Source: Aurelia coerulea (lineage: Eukaryota; Cnidaria; Scyphozoa; Semaeostomeae; Ulmaridae). From it: DNA of 64,000 nt. The position numbers and the translations under genes were made by a program. Positions 32,770 to 43,575 of this stretch are shown in pieces. How positions within the stretch are numbered: the first letter of the stretch is position 1; each line of letters opens with the position of its first letter. Below the pieces are notes generated by a model, which ran no database searches, was not told where the DNA came from, and saw nothing but the letters and a program-made list of their open reading frames with translations. Location: NCBI GenBank assembly GCA_039566865.1, contig CM076951.1, positions 18,857,484-18,921,483 of the forward strand, read 5' to 3'.

Positions 32770-33069
32770 TCAATTATCGTTTGATTGCCCAATAAAACGT
32801 CGTAAATCAGACATTTCCAACTCTCTCATTTTGAATTGCCAATCTTTTAGCTTGTTGTGTCTTATTCCGCATTCGTGGACGTGTTTGGGAAAGCTACAAG
32901 TTGAAATGCCACTTCTGGATTCTGAAATATGATTATTCATGCGATTGCGTAAGGTCCGTGTCTGTCCAATGTAACTCATCTCGTTGTTGCACATGTTACA
33001 TGAAAGGAAATAAACCACATTTTCACTCTGGCAAGTAATGCTGGATTTGATTTCCCAATTTAAATATCT
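32770..33069 (-). pseudogene. Penelope-like element, GIY-YIG endonuclease fragment
   Basis: The minus-strand frame reads SSITCQSENVVYFLSCNMCN, then SYIGQTRTLRNRMNNHISE, then FPKHVHEC. VVYF...YIGQT...R..H is the GIY-YIG nuclease signature found at the C-terminus of Penelope-like reverse transcriptases. No reverse transcriptase lies upstream, so it is truncated. Its stop is at 32770. Confidence 0.75.
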
Positions 33070-33153
33070 ACCTCATGCATCATAATCCTCAAGTATAGAA
33101 TTTCCTCGTAAAAGCTTATATACACATCGTTGATAGTTTAGAATCATTCGAAA

Positions 33154-33197
33154 TCATAATCTGATGAGGACACAAGTCCGAAAGGCCTCAGTGTGTT
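33154..33197 (+). ncRNA. Hammerhead ribozyme core (plus strand)
   Basis: CTGATGA at 33161-33167 is followed by a 4-bp stem GGAC/GTCC with loop ACAA (33168-33179), then GAAA (33180-33183). AGGCCT follows: starting from the last A of GAAA, these six bases are self-complementary and can form stem III between two molecules. The C after that is the cleavage base (CUC). Upstream CATAAT and downstream AGTGTG can make an imperfect stem I (five of six positions pair, one as a wobble). All universally conserved core bases are present. Hammerheads are known in Penelope-like elements; here the core is on the strand opposite the adjacent Penelope fragment. Confidence 0.65.
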
Positions 33198-33284
33198 AAA
33201 ACATAGCTTATAGTATTTTTTGTCGTCCAACCTCTCTACATCAAGTTTCTAGTTATATATTTTACCAAGTTTTTTATATATATA

Positions 33285-33495
33285 CCGGGTGTCCCAAAAT
33301 GATGTATCATCATTTTATTGCTTGTATGTCCATAACCGTTGAACCGATTTTCAAAAACTGGTAAAACCTTAACCAACATCTTAACATCCAATTTAGCCTT
33401 TAGGCAATCAAATAAAACAAAGCTTTTGAAAATCAGTTCATTGGTTCTGGACATACAAGCAATCAAACAATAATACATCATTTTAGGACACCCGG
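33285..33495. mobile_element. Palindromic MITE, CCGGGTGTCC termini
   Basis: CCGGGTGTCCCAAAATGAT on the left matches the inverted right end; TA flanks both sides (33283-33284 and 33496-33497). Inverted similarity continues inward (TTGCTTGTATGTCCA / TGGACATACAAGC, GATTTTCAAAA / TTTTGAAAATC), so the whole 211 bp folds back. An AT dinucleotide run follows at 33496-33519. Probably Tc1/mariner-related. Confidence 0.8.
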
Positions 33496-33499
33496 TATA

Positions 33500-34480
33500 T
33501 ATATATATATATATATATGGAGTAAAACACAGAAATGACTCAGAACTTCAAGTGACTAGAGCGGTGTCGCCCTGGTCCGTCCACTCTTCAGAAAACGAAG
33601 ATTTTCCGCGAGGTCAAAGAAGTTTTGGAGAGGAACTCACCTTAAATAGGCTTCTCAACTCGTGCTACAAACCTTACAGTGAGATCTGTATCATCGGCTT
33701 CCTTTTTGTCATGCTGGAACCTCACAATTACGGACATGTCTTGAACGCCTAAATTAGGCCGTAGCGCCCTGGTCAGACCGCGGCAGAATTGATCGTTTTA
33801 ATACATCAAAAACTTTTCAAGCCGTTCACCAGTTTGCCACAATATCATTTCATTTCCCAGAAGACCGGAAAGTTACAAAACAAATTCTAATTTCATTGAA
33901 AATGATTGATTTCAAAATATTGTTGATTTCAACCCCGCTTTTAACTCTCTTATCCTTGACCTCAGTCACCTCTAAAGCACAATATGCATCAACAGCCTAC
34001 AGAACTAAAGGGTTGAACGGTGTGGACACACCTGGGCGCCATTATGTCAGTAACAGTGCTCTTCCAAAATGAGCCGTAGGTCTGACAATTTGTGTTCGAT
34101 TCTTGAGATTTCTTTGGATATGAAACCAGAAGAGTCGGAGGAAACTTTTCTGAAGCCAATTCTGTTTTAGCTGTAAGATGTACCGAGAAGCGACACAAAA
34201 TAGACATGGTATGTGGAAACATCAAGGGAAAGGGAATTGTACTTACACCTTCGCTGCAGGTAGGTCAACTTCAAAACTTAATTATAGCTCTTCTGAGCAA
34301 CGCAAAGCAGCGAAATCGAAAAAATATCAAAGAGATTACATCAGCAAACAACTTTCGTGTGCTGTTTGGAAAAGCTAGGCTCAAGCTCCCTTTGATTTCA
34401 AAGTATTATGCAAGGCGGTTGCACAACCCGGAATCCATTAGTGGTCAGACCAGGGCGACGCTACTCTACAACTTTAAAAC
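33500..34480. other. Penelope-flank repeats, no clear gene
   Basis: GGTGTCGCCCTGGTCCG at 33564-33580 is an inverted relative of CAGACCAGGGCGACG at 34446-34460, suggesting related Penelope flanks in opposite orientation. Open frames at 33989-34225 (minus) and 34206-34520 (plus) show no known motif. Confidence 0.4.
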
Positions 34481-34523
34481 GCTACTAGTTTCGTCCGTTC
34501 AAGCGGACTCTTCAGGCTAAAAT
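34475..34523 (-). ncRNA. Hammerhead ribozyme core (minus strand)
   Basis: On the minus strand from 34515: CTGAAGA, then a 5-bp stem GTCCG/CGGAC with loop CTTGAA, then GAAA. ACTAGT follows (its first A being the last of GAAA): a perfect six-base palindrome giving a dimer-type stem III, then A as the cleavage base (GUA). The bases GC on both sides start stem I. It lies downstream of, and on the same strand as, the Penelope-like frame at 34614-35606, the position expected for the ribozyme in a Penelope terminal repeat. Confidence 0.7.
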
Positions 34524-34613
34524 GAATTTTATGTATTCATACCGTTAAATTGATACATGTTATACTTTGATTAATGTGACGTATTGATTGAATATTCGGA
34601 AAACGAGGCTCTG

Positions 34614-35606
34614 TTAATTATTCTGAGCACGATTTAGGGAAGGCTTGTATTTCTGTATGAAGTATTCTTCCTTCTCTTTTCGAAATGTTTCATCCTGGTT
34701 TTGGAGCTTGTAGAATGGACAAATTCTAAACATTGGAGAGATATTTTTTGCGCAGTTATAAATATGCTTACTTACATTTAATTTCCTATACTGGTCATGA
34801 ATTATTTGATTTCGATGGACCGCTGTTCTATGTCTTAATGTGTCACCTGATTCTCCAATGTAGTTCTCTTTACATCCATTGCATGTCAAGACATAAAGGA
34901 AGTCTCTTACCCCGCAATTCATTTTTGTTTTAATGTTAAAGATTGCCTTGTTGTCTTTGCAGCCTATCTCTACCTGGCTGCCAACAACAATTTCTTTGCA
35001 GGTTTGGCAGCAGGGGTCCTTACATTGAGATATTTTGGGTTCGTTGGAAGTAGTATGGTTCGTTTTGAATTTAGCTCTGGTTAGAATTCGTTTTAGGTGT
35101 TCTGGTTGTCGTCTACTAGGTATTAATTTTATTTCTTTCATTGCCTTGTCCATTTTGGGGCTTGCATTTAGAAATGGTATAGATTCCCGTATTACTGAGA
35201 ACATATCTGGATTCCTTGGATTATTTGTTGATACAAAAGTCAACAGATTGTCTGTTTTGTCTTTTGGTGTATTCAAACGTAATTTTTCTTGTGGAATGTT
35301 TTTGGCGTTACTTATACCTTGATTGATCAGAGTTAATGGATAGCCAAGGTGAGTAAGGGTATTTGTGAGTTGTTCTAATCTGGTGTCCAGTGTGGATCTC
35401 TCGTCAATAATCGTGCATAATCTTCTTGCATGGTTGTATGGGATGCTTTTTAGTGTATGTTTAGGATGAGATGATTTAAATGGTGCATAGTTTTGGGTAT
35501 CTGTTGGTTTATAATATATGTCTGTTATAACTTTATCATTTGAGATTAGGAGCTGGACATCCAAAAAATGCATCGTATCAGAACTTGATTCCATAGTAAA
35601 TTTGAT
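34614..35606 (-). pseudogene. Penelope-like retroelement, RT C-terminal part plus GIY-YIG domain
   Basis: Open over 326 codons: MHFLDVQLLISNDKVITDIYYKPTD (end of the reverse transcriptase palm), KSIPYNHARRLCTI, RQPEHLKRILTRAKF and CKDPCCQTCKEIV. The GIY-YIG nuclease follows with FLYVLTCNGCKENYIGESGDTLRHR...HR...H.YNC. The first ATG in the frame is at 35594 but coding extends to the edge of a MITE at 35610, so the start is not real; the catalytic YADD region is missing. No stop interrupts the rest, which suggests a young truncated copy. The family is Penelope-like; the clade is not assigned. Confidence 0.85.
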
Positions 35607-35609
35607 ATA

Positions 35610-36225
35610 CCGGGTGACCCAGAAAAAAGTGACCCAACGTAATCTGTTACAGAAAATTAAGTAAGTGGCCGATTGAAATGCTTCAAATATTGTTCTGTCG
35701 CTAAAAGACTAGCCTTTGCTATGAGTATTTTTCGAAATTTTTTCGACACGGTAAATTTCCAAAATTAAGGATTTCGAGGAAAAGAGCATGCCTGAAATCC
35801 TCAAAAAGTCGTCAAAAACAGGGGATCGATTTACAGCCATTTCAAATCTTCAAAACAACGAGGAGCGTGTTTCATTTCAACCTGGGAATAGGTAACCCAG
35901 TCGGAAGTCTTCAGAACAAGTTTATAGTCCCAAGGTACTAAAAAATATTCTCAGGCAGAATGAAACACGCTCCTCGTTGTTTTGAAGAACTGAAATGCCT
36001 TCAAATCGATCGCCTGTTTTTGATGACTTTTTGAGAATTTCAAGCTTGCCCTTTTCCTCAAAATCCTTAATTTGGGAACTTTCCTGGGCCCACAAAATTG
36101 CGAAAAATACTCACAATGTAGGCTAGCCTTTGAGGGACAGAACAACGCTTGAAATATTTCAATCTGCCACTTACTTTTTTTTCTATGACAGATTGCGTTG
36201 GGTCACTTTTTTCTGGGTCACCCGG
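35610..36225. mobile_element. 616-bp palindromic MITE, CCGGGTGACCCAG termini
   Basis: CGGGTGACCCAGAAAAAAG on the left and its complement at 36203-36225 on the right, with TA on both sides (35608-35609 and 36226-36227). Inverted similarity runs through both 290-bp arms up to a centre near 35915, where AATGAAACACGCTCCTCG at about 35956 matches CGAGGAGCGTGTTTCATT near 35860. It abuts the 5' edge of the Penelope-like fragment. Confidence 0.85.
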
Positions 36226-36227
36226 TA

Positions 36228-37404
36228 TAAAATAATAGGAAGGAAAAGCACATATTTGTTGTTCTTTGCATGACCCTGCAAGCGCCCATTTTCCTAATGT
36301 TTGCACCGAATGAAGAAAAACGTCTGATGGTGTTCATCGCTGTTTATTCCATCTGATATCAGTGTTCTTAGGCCCATTTCGATCCATTTCATTGCAATTG
36401 CATTTTAATTTTATTTTTGGCAGCATGAGAGCACTTCTTTGACTCTTGACTGTGTGTAATATGCGAGTCAATTGCGATTCTTTGGCAATGCTAGATGAAA
36501 ACTCCATGCAAAAATCCTCCCACAACACTTGATCATCCCGATAAGTTTGGCAAATGGTGAAGAAGTTCTTTCTTCATCTTCGATGTTATTCCAGTAGGCC
36601 CGAGTAGCAGGCCCAGGCTCTCGTGGAGTCTGATTCCAGGATTCCAAGATTCCAAGATTCCAGTCCGTTGAATAGGCTAAGCTACTTTTTAAATGAGCCC
36701 AGCCGATTTGCACCGGAAAAGGTTGGGGCGCACTGTACCAGACTCTTTGTTTTTTATGTTAGAGAGTCTGGTACCCAGGGTAAGAATTTAATTGCCTATG
36801 AAATTTGAGTAAAAGTCACTAAAACTGGTGGTTTTATCTGTTGTTGTTTCAGGGTAACACAGCAAAAACTGGTAGCCCCCCCCCAGTACGAATAGGGTTA
36901 AAAACAGAAAAATTGGATTTATGACTGCTCCACAGAAGCCACTCAAACAGCGCACATGTTTTTGGGACACCCTGTAGCTGTTGAGACAAAAAAATCAATA
37001 AATCGTTGCATCTCAAGAAGCCAGAAAATTCAATATCAAGAACATTTAATATGTACTTACTGTACTTTATTTCATCCTGGAGAATCCTGCTAGGAAGATC
37101 TGGCCCAAATTAATGTGGAATAATTACCATTCAGACCTCGCCCCTCTTGAAAGTGATTTGCATCCCCTTCCTTTCAATTATCTTTCTTTTGCAATCCTCT
37201 CTTGTGATTTTCTATGCAATGGGAAATTATCTCTCTGTTCTAAAAAAAATTCATGGCACATTTATGCACTAGATGTTTGCAGTTTTAAGCAAAAAGAAAC
37301 CTACTGTTCTAAAGTGCAACAATACTCTACGAAAAGATTAATTCTTACCTAATTTAATCAAATACATAAAACCCTTAGTTTGTTTTGTGAATAATAGATA
37401 CCAT
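36228..37404. other. No gene seen; one small hairpin
   Basis: A perfect 12-bp inverted repeat GTACCAGACTCT / AGAGTCTGGTAC lies at 36735-36746 and 36763-36774. A GATTCCAA tandem motif lies at 36631-36664. A TTTTGGGACACCCTGTA string at 36959-36975 resembles a decayed end of the CCGGGTGTCC MITE family. No coding signal. Confidence 0.5.
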
Positions 37405-37413
37405 GTACCCATC

Positions 37414-38393
37414 AGCATAGGAATCATTCGTCGTACATAGCCGATTGCTCGTGGACCATGGTCGAAACCGCCAAAGCCTCATTTTCACGGACCAATCAGA
37501 CGGCTAAAAAGCGAAGGAGAAAAAAGAAACCCGTGAAGATTTTCCTAAATTTTACCTACCTTAATAAAACGCAACCAGGACAAAAAACTGCTTGAGATTT
37601 CCCGAATTTTTTTAAAACAATCTACTCTCCAGATGTTTGGGAGTATAAGTTTGGATGCCGGTTAAAATATCTCCAGGATTGGCGGAGTTATGGCCTCTCC
37701 AATAGACAAAATCGGCGAAGGCTTGTCGAGACCTGTTTACGCCACTTCAAGTCAGGTGATAAAGCCTCTTGATAAAACCTCTTTTGAATTTTATAAGTAA
37801 TTTCGCAACAAGCACACTTTTGCCATGAATGTAAAAAGTAGTACAATACAGAAACTTCCCTAGAGTATTGCCACATGACTTGAAATGCGCGAACAAGACT
37901 TTGTAGACTTTTTTCAATTCACATAGAAACCGTAGAGGCATTGAATCTTCAATAAAAGAAAATTTAGCGAAAGACAATAGCAAGAACAATTGAAAACACA
38001 GATTGTGGCGTTTTCTGGTCGTTCTTACAACAATCACTATTGTTATTGCTATTGTCTCCCCCGGCCAGAATGTCTATTGTTCAAGGTTCAGTGCCTTGTC
38101 GGTTTGTTTGTGGCCATAACTCCACCAATCCTGGAGATATGTTAACCGGCATCCAAACTTTTACTCCCAAACATCTGGAGAGTAGATTGCTTTAAAAAAA
38201 TTCGGGAAATCTCAAGCAGTTTTTTGTCCTGGTTGCGTTTTGTGAAGGTAGGTAAAATTTAGGAAAATCTTCACGGGTTTCTTTTGTCTCCCTCGCTTTT
38301 TAGCCGTCTGATTGGTCCGTGAAAATGAGGCTTTGGCGGTTTCGACCATGGGCCACGAGCAATCGGCTATGTACGACGAATGATTCCTATGCT
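37414..38393. mobile_element. MULE-type MITE with about 285-bp terminal inverted repeats
   Basis: The left arm (37414 to about 37700) and right arm (about 38040-38393) are inverted copies with few differences, apart from small length changes. Landmarks are AGCATAGGAATCATTCG / CGAATGATTCCTATGCT at the tips and ATCTCCAGGATTGG / CCAATCCTGGAGAT at the inner ends. A perfect 9-bp target duplication GTACCCATC flanks it (37405-37413 and 38394-38402). Long terminal repeats plus a 9-bp duplication are Mutator features. The 340-bp centre has no credible gene. High arm identity implies recent activity. Confidence 0.9.
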
Positions 38394-38644
38394 GTACCCA
38401 TCTAATATGAAAATTGCATGGTTGTTATCTGTGAAAGTATTTTCAAGTGCTGTATGCAAGGGAATGAATGGTGAATCATTATCATATTGTGTAATGTTTA
38501 CGAACTTTACAAAAATGTTTACAGCAAGCACATTATAAACGTTGTAAGCGAAGATGGGAAAAAGATTGTTCGGAAGAAGAGAGATGTAAACGATTTTCCG
38601 TTGAAGTTGCGATTACCAAAAGAGTTGAGATTGATGCATAAATA

Positions 38645-38722
38645 CTAAAGTAAGGAATGACCCACAATGACCTGCAACGATCCACAATGACCCACAACGA
38701 TCCACAATGACCTACAAAACGA
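38645..38722 (+). repeat. Short satellite, CCCACAATGA-type unit
   Basis: Irregular tandem 10-11 bp units (GACCCACAAT, GATCCACAAT, GACCTACAA). The array continues at 41614-41890 on the far side of a LINE. Confidence 0.85.
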
Positions 38723-41613
38723 CCTACAAAACACCCATCGCTGGATGAACACTGTCAGCATCAGATAATTTATGGAAAATTAAATATTACCATACCCTCT
38801 CCACCTCCTTACAAACGAACCGTCTGGGATTACTCAAAGTCTGATACCAAAGCGATAAGAGATGAGATTCAAGAAATTGACTGGGTTTCTCGATTTACTG
38901 CTCTCAGTTCGGATGAAATGACAGAGTGTTTCACTCGTATTCTTGTATCCACTATAACTAAAAATATACCAAATAAAGTCGTTAAGATTGATGACAAGGA
39001 TCCACCGTGGATAACTCCTGGTCTTAAATCAGCAATCATACGCAAACACCGAGTTTACAAAAGATTTGTACAACGTGGGAGGAGGCAGGAGGATTGGGCA
39101 CTAGTTAAAACTGTCCGGAACGAAACTTCAAAATTAATTACTAGCACCAAAGAGGATTACTATTTGAGTATAGGCAGAAAGTTGGCTGATCCAGGTCAGG
39201 GTGTCAAAGCGTACTGGTCGGCTCTGAACAGATTAATAAACAAAAAGAAAGTAGTCAATATTCCGCCTTTATTGGAGAACGGAATTTTTGTGGCTAATAT
39301 ACAGGCTAAAGCTAATGTTTTCAACGATTTTTTTGTTGAACAATGCTGCACTTTAGCAACTGGGAGTACCCTTCCAGTCTTTCTACCCCGCTGTAACAAA
39401 ATGCTGCAAAACATTGTTATCGATAGGGATAAGGTTCTTAAGTTGATACGTAACCTAAATACTAATAAAGCTCATGGATGTGATGATATCTCAGTATCAA
39501 TGATAAAAATTTGTGATTGCTCCATTGTCGAGCCCTTGTGCCTAATCTTTGACAAATGCCTTGATACGGGAAAGTATCCTTCAATATGGAAAAAAGCAAA
39601 TGTAGTTCCTGTACACAAAAAGGGTAGTCGACAATGCAAAAAGAACTATCGACCAATTTCTTTGCTTCCAATATTTGGAAAAATGTTTGAAAAATTGATC
39701 TATGATTATATTTATGAGCACCTGTGCGACAACGGACTGTTAACACCACATCAATCGGGTTTCCGTCCAGGTGATTCGACAGTCAACCAGTTGTTGGCAA
39801 TAAGTCATAAAATCTATTGCGCCTTTGACCATATTCCAAGTAAAGAAACAAGGGCTGTTTTTCTTGACCTATCTAAGGCCTTTGACAGAGTTTGGCACGA
39901 GGGCTTACTGTATAAACTGGAATGCAGTGGGATATCTGGAAGCCTCCTTGCACTAATTCGCGATTTTCTTGCAAACCGTGAAGAACGTGTTCTATTAAAT
40001 GGGAAAAACTCAGAATGGGCAACAATTTCTGCTGGAGTACCTCAAGGCTCGGTTTTAGGACCCTTGTTTTTTCTTGTCTACATAAATGACCTTGTTGATG
40101 ACTTAAAGAGTGATGTTAAGATCTTTGCTGACGACACATTTCTATTTTCTGCTGTGAATGATGTAGCCAGAACTGCCGAAGAACTAAACAGTGATTTAGA
40201 GACAGTTAATATGTGGGCATGGCAATGGAAAATGCAGTTTAATGCTGACAAAACTGTTGAACTCATCTTCTCCACAAAAAGAGTTAAACCCTTTCATCCC
40301 CCTCTAATGTTAGGAAATGATGTGGTAACAGAAAAGGCCGAGCATAAGCACCTTGGCATGATTCTGGATCCCAAGCTGGATTTCCAGAGTCATATCAAGG
40401 AAGCTATCTTAAAGGCAAGACGAGGAATTGGATTAATACGACATATTTCTAATTATGTTTCTAGGGACGTTCTTAATCAAATGTACAAGCTTTATGTTAG
40501 ACCTCATTTAGATTATGGTGACATTGTCTACCACAGGCATGACCCTGAGATGCTCCAAAGCTTCACCGTAAGATAGAACAAACTCAATATTTGGCTGCCT
40601 TGGCGGTGACCGGTGCATGGAGAGGTACAAATAGGCAAAGGCTGTATGAAGAACTGGGGTGGGAAAGTCTCTATCAGAGGAGATGGTATAGAGGCTTGTG
40701 CCATTTTTTTAAATTAAAGAACTCACACCATCCTGAGTATTTGTATGCAGAAATTCCTCCTGAGCGTCAAGTCATGTACAACCTCAGAAGTGCACGTCTG
40801 TATGAACAAAAAATAGGTAGGACTGTCCGGTTCTCAAACACCTACTTCCAGAATACCTTTTCTGAATGGAACTCGCTCACTCTTGATATTAGAAATTCTA
40901 CATCAATTGCTGAGTTCAAGCGTAAATTGCTGGGAATCATAAGGCCTGCTCAAAAGCCTACTTATAATATACATGATATAGCAGGTATTAGACTTCTGAC
41001 CAAGCTTCATTTGAATTTTAGTGCCTTAAATGAACACAAAATTAGGCATAATTTTGAATGTCTGGACCCTATCTGTGCTTGTGGCACAGGCAAAGAAGAT
41101 AACGAGCATTTTCTCCTGCATTGCCCTCTCTTTGAATTACAGCGTAGAGATCTCCTTGGTCAGCTCGGGGACCTTCCTGGCATTGACATTGAGAGTTTGG
41201 ATAGTAAGACTATTTGCGAATTACTACTATTTGGTAGCCCAAACGTAAATGTGATTGTGAACAGAATAATTCTGGAAGCGACCATTTCCTTCATCAAATC
41301 AACACAGCGATTAGGCTAGAAATAAAACCATCAAATCACAGCGCACCCCAACAGGTGAGTCAGAGATATATTTCTTTGACGCACCTGGAACACCTTAATT
41401 TTTGTAACGTTGTTTTATTTGTTAGACTAGATACTGTCGTATTATTGAACTGTTGTAAGTGTCGTTGGTAGTGAGAACTCGATGACTTTGTGTCCTTTCT
41501 CGCTACGAACGACATAATTTTTTTTTCTTTTCTCAATTCTAGTTTAACTGTTGTCGTTGCTTTGTATATTTTAATATTTTATGATGATATATAAAAAAAA
41601 AAAAAAAAAAAAA
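38723..41613 (+). mobile_element. LINE with poly(A), inserted in the short satellite; one frameshift
   Basis: Coding is continuous from about 38725 (LDEHCQHQIIYGKLN, PYKRTVWDYSKSDTK) through the frame ending at 40576. Reverse transcriptase motifs are KNYRPISLLPIFGKMFEKLI, AVFLDLSKAFDRVWHEGLL, AGVPQGSVLGPLFFLVYINDL and KIFADDTFLF (FADD at about 40124-40135). A frameshift near 40560-40575 moves coding to the next frame (to 41319): GAWRGTNRQRLYEELGWESL, RWYRGLCHFFK, NEHKIRHNF, CACG...DNEHFLLHC. The 5' endonuclease is missing (5' truncation). The 3' end is 24 A residues to 41613, abutting satellite. One frameshift in about 2.6 kb suggests a fairly young insert. Confidence 0.9.
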
Positions 41614-41890
41614 AACGACCTGCAACAACCCACAATGACCCACAACGACCCACAACAACCCACAATGAGCCACACAACGGCCCAGAATGACCCACAATAA
41701 CCTACACAATGACCCACAACGATCCACAATGACCTACACAACGACCCACAACGACCTGCAACAACCCAAAACGATCCACAATGACCCACGACGATCCACA
41801 ATAACCTACACAATGACCCACAACGACCAACAACGATCCACAACAACCCACAATGAGCCACACAACGGCCCAGAATGACCCACAATGACC
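41614..41890 (+). repeat. Short satellite, CCCACAATGA-type unit (right part)
   Basis: Continuation of the array at 38645-38722, with units such as GACCCACAAC, AACCCACAATG, GAGCCACACAAC. Translation gives spurious long frames on the minus strand. Confidence 0.85.
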
Positions 41891-42504
41891 TACCATGATC
41901 AAATAAAAAAGGTTGATTTCTGTCTACTCTTGAGTACCGAATAAACAGGGAGGGGTGAAAATAATCAGGGGTTTAAAATGATTCAATCTAATAAAAGTAG
42001 GGCGCTTTGGAGGAATTGGAAAATTGAAAATAGTGTTTTCTTAGTAAACACGTATCTCAGTACTAGAGTTTCTTAACTTATAGCGATCTGAGAGTTGAGT
42101 TTCTTATGGGCAGTTTAAAAAAATACCCCTTTTCCTGCAATTCTCTTGTCGCTCCTTCATTAGTAATAGAAGACATATTCAGTTTTTGACAATTCTAATG
42201 CATTTGTTTATTTTAAACCAATTTTTATAAGAAAAAAATTTGTAACATCTACTCTGTACGCAATTTTGGCCTAATAATCATCTGTAAGTTTTGTTTACAT
42301 CACAATGTAGGACCTTGACATTTTTTGAGGGAAGGGGGGCTAAATGAAAATGCAAAAAAAAACATAATGAAAATGAGCACTTTGTTATTCAGTACGAAAT
42401 GAAGACCACAAGTACAGGCTGAGAAATGAAGAAAAGTCAAAAAACGAAAAGAGGCAACAAATAATGGAATTGAGGCTAGTTATCAACATTGTTCATGGTA
42501 AAAT

Positions 42505-42600
42505 CCTTTTGTTGTTGATTGTTGTTGGTGGTTGTGGGTGGTTGTGTAGGTCAATGTAGGTCATTGTGGGTTGTTGCAGGTCATTGTGGGTCATTCCTTA
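42505..42600 (-). repeat. Inverted block of the short satellite
   Basis: GTTGTGGGTGGTTGTGTAGG, GGTCATTGTGGG and related units are the same satellite in the opposite orientation, about 0.6 kb from the forward array. Confidence 0.75.
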
Positions 42601-43405
42601 CTTCAGTAAATACCGAGATTGATGATGATATGAAAAACGAACGACCCAGTTTTATCGAGAGAATGGACTCTGACAGAAATAAAGAAAGAGCCTTGCCAAA
42701 TATTTCCCAAAATGAGCATCCTGAATGATCAGATTCATTTAATTTGCTGTTTGTTTCAATTGGCTTTGAAGTAGTAGCTTTCGACTACTTCAACCGCGGA
42801 CGCAGACACGTGGACCTAACGAGAACAATAGTCCGCGGTTTTCTCGTCCGCGTTTTAGACTTTCACACCGGTAAAATCTAAAACGCGGACAAGGATTTTA
42901 GAAGACTGCGGACCATTCAAATATAACGAATTTGAATTCCCAGGGAGGTACTCCCTCTTTCAATATGGGGGGGGGGGGGGTCCATGCCATGATTTCTTTG
43001 CTGACCCCTAAATATTAAGCTTAATGTTCTGGCGATGATGGGGACCCCAAATATTGAGTGTAATGTTTTGGAGACTCCAAATATTGCTATCTATTTCTAG
43101 GGCCCCTAAAATGTCTTTGAATGATTTCAATTAAAGCTTCTTGATCTTTCTCAGTTTTCAAATAATATCAAAACATTTATCTCATGATTCACAACTTCAG
43201 GGCCATATTGCGCCATTCTTCCTTTCTTCAGATTTGGCAAGGACCCCCTGTATTGAAAGTCAATGAGTAACCCCCTGGGAGACTATTTCACAATTCACAT
43301 GAGTGTGAAAATAAGGATTTAAATCACAGGTAGCCACAACATGTTCAAGCAAGCAATATGAAAGAAGGTGAACTATGAACACAACATATTATACTGAGAA
43401 GTGTA
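42601..43405. other. No gene seen; hairpin and G-run
   Basis: An inverted repeat spans 42829-42905: GTCCGCGGTTTT...CGTCCGCGTTTTAGA against TCTAAAACGCGGAC...GACTGCGGAC, around TTTCACACCGGTAAAA. It is probably a small foldback element. A run of about 14 G lies at 42967-42980. No coding frame. Confidence 0.55.
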
Positions 43406-43575
43406 GGGATAATAATAATAATAATAATAATCGAATGTTTTAACAGGATAACCTATCAGTACAATACATACTGTTATCATTAGGGTCCTGATACTTAATA
43501 AATTAATGGTAAAAGATCTAAAAACTAATTACAAGAGTCAAATACAGTCCAATCCAAAGATAAAATATTTTTACA

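Noticed and set aside
33547..33600. Third hammerhead (minus strand CTGAAGA near 33594)
   Set aside because: Stem II is poor and the GAAA box is missing (GCGACA instead), so it is at most a decayed Penelope flank.
41571..41902. Frames rich in Cys, Gly, Val and Leu on the minus strand
   Set aside because: Pure translation of the CCCACAATGA satellite.
42519..42728. 69-codon plus-strand frame
   Set aside because: Half of it is satellite translation and the remainder shows no known motif.
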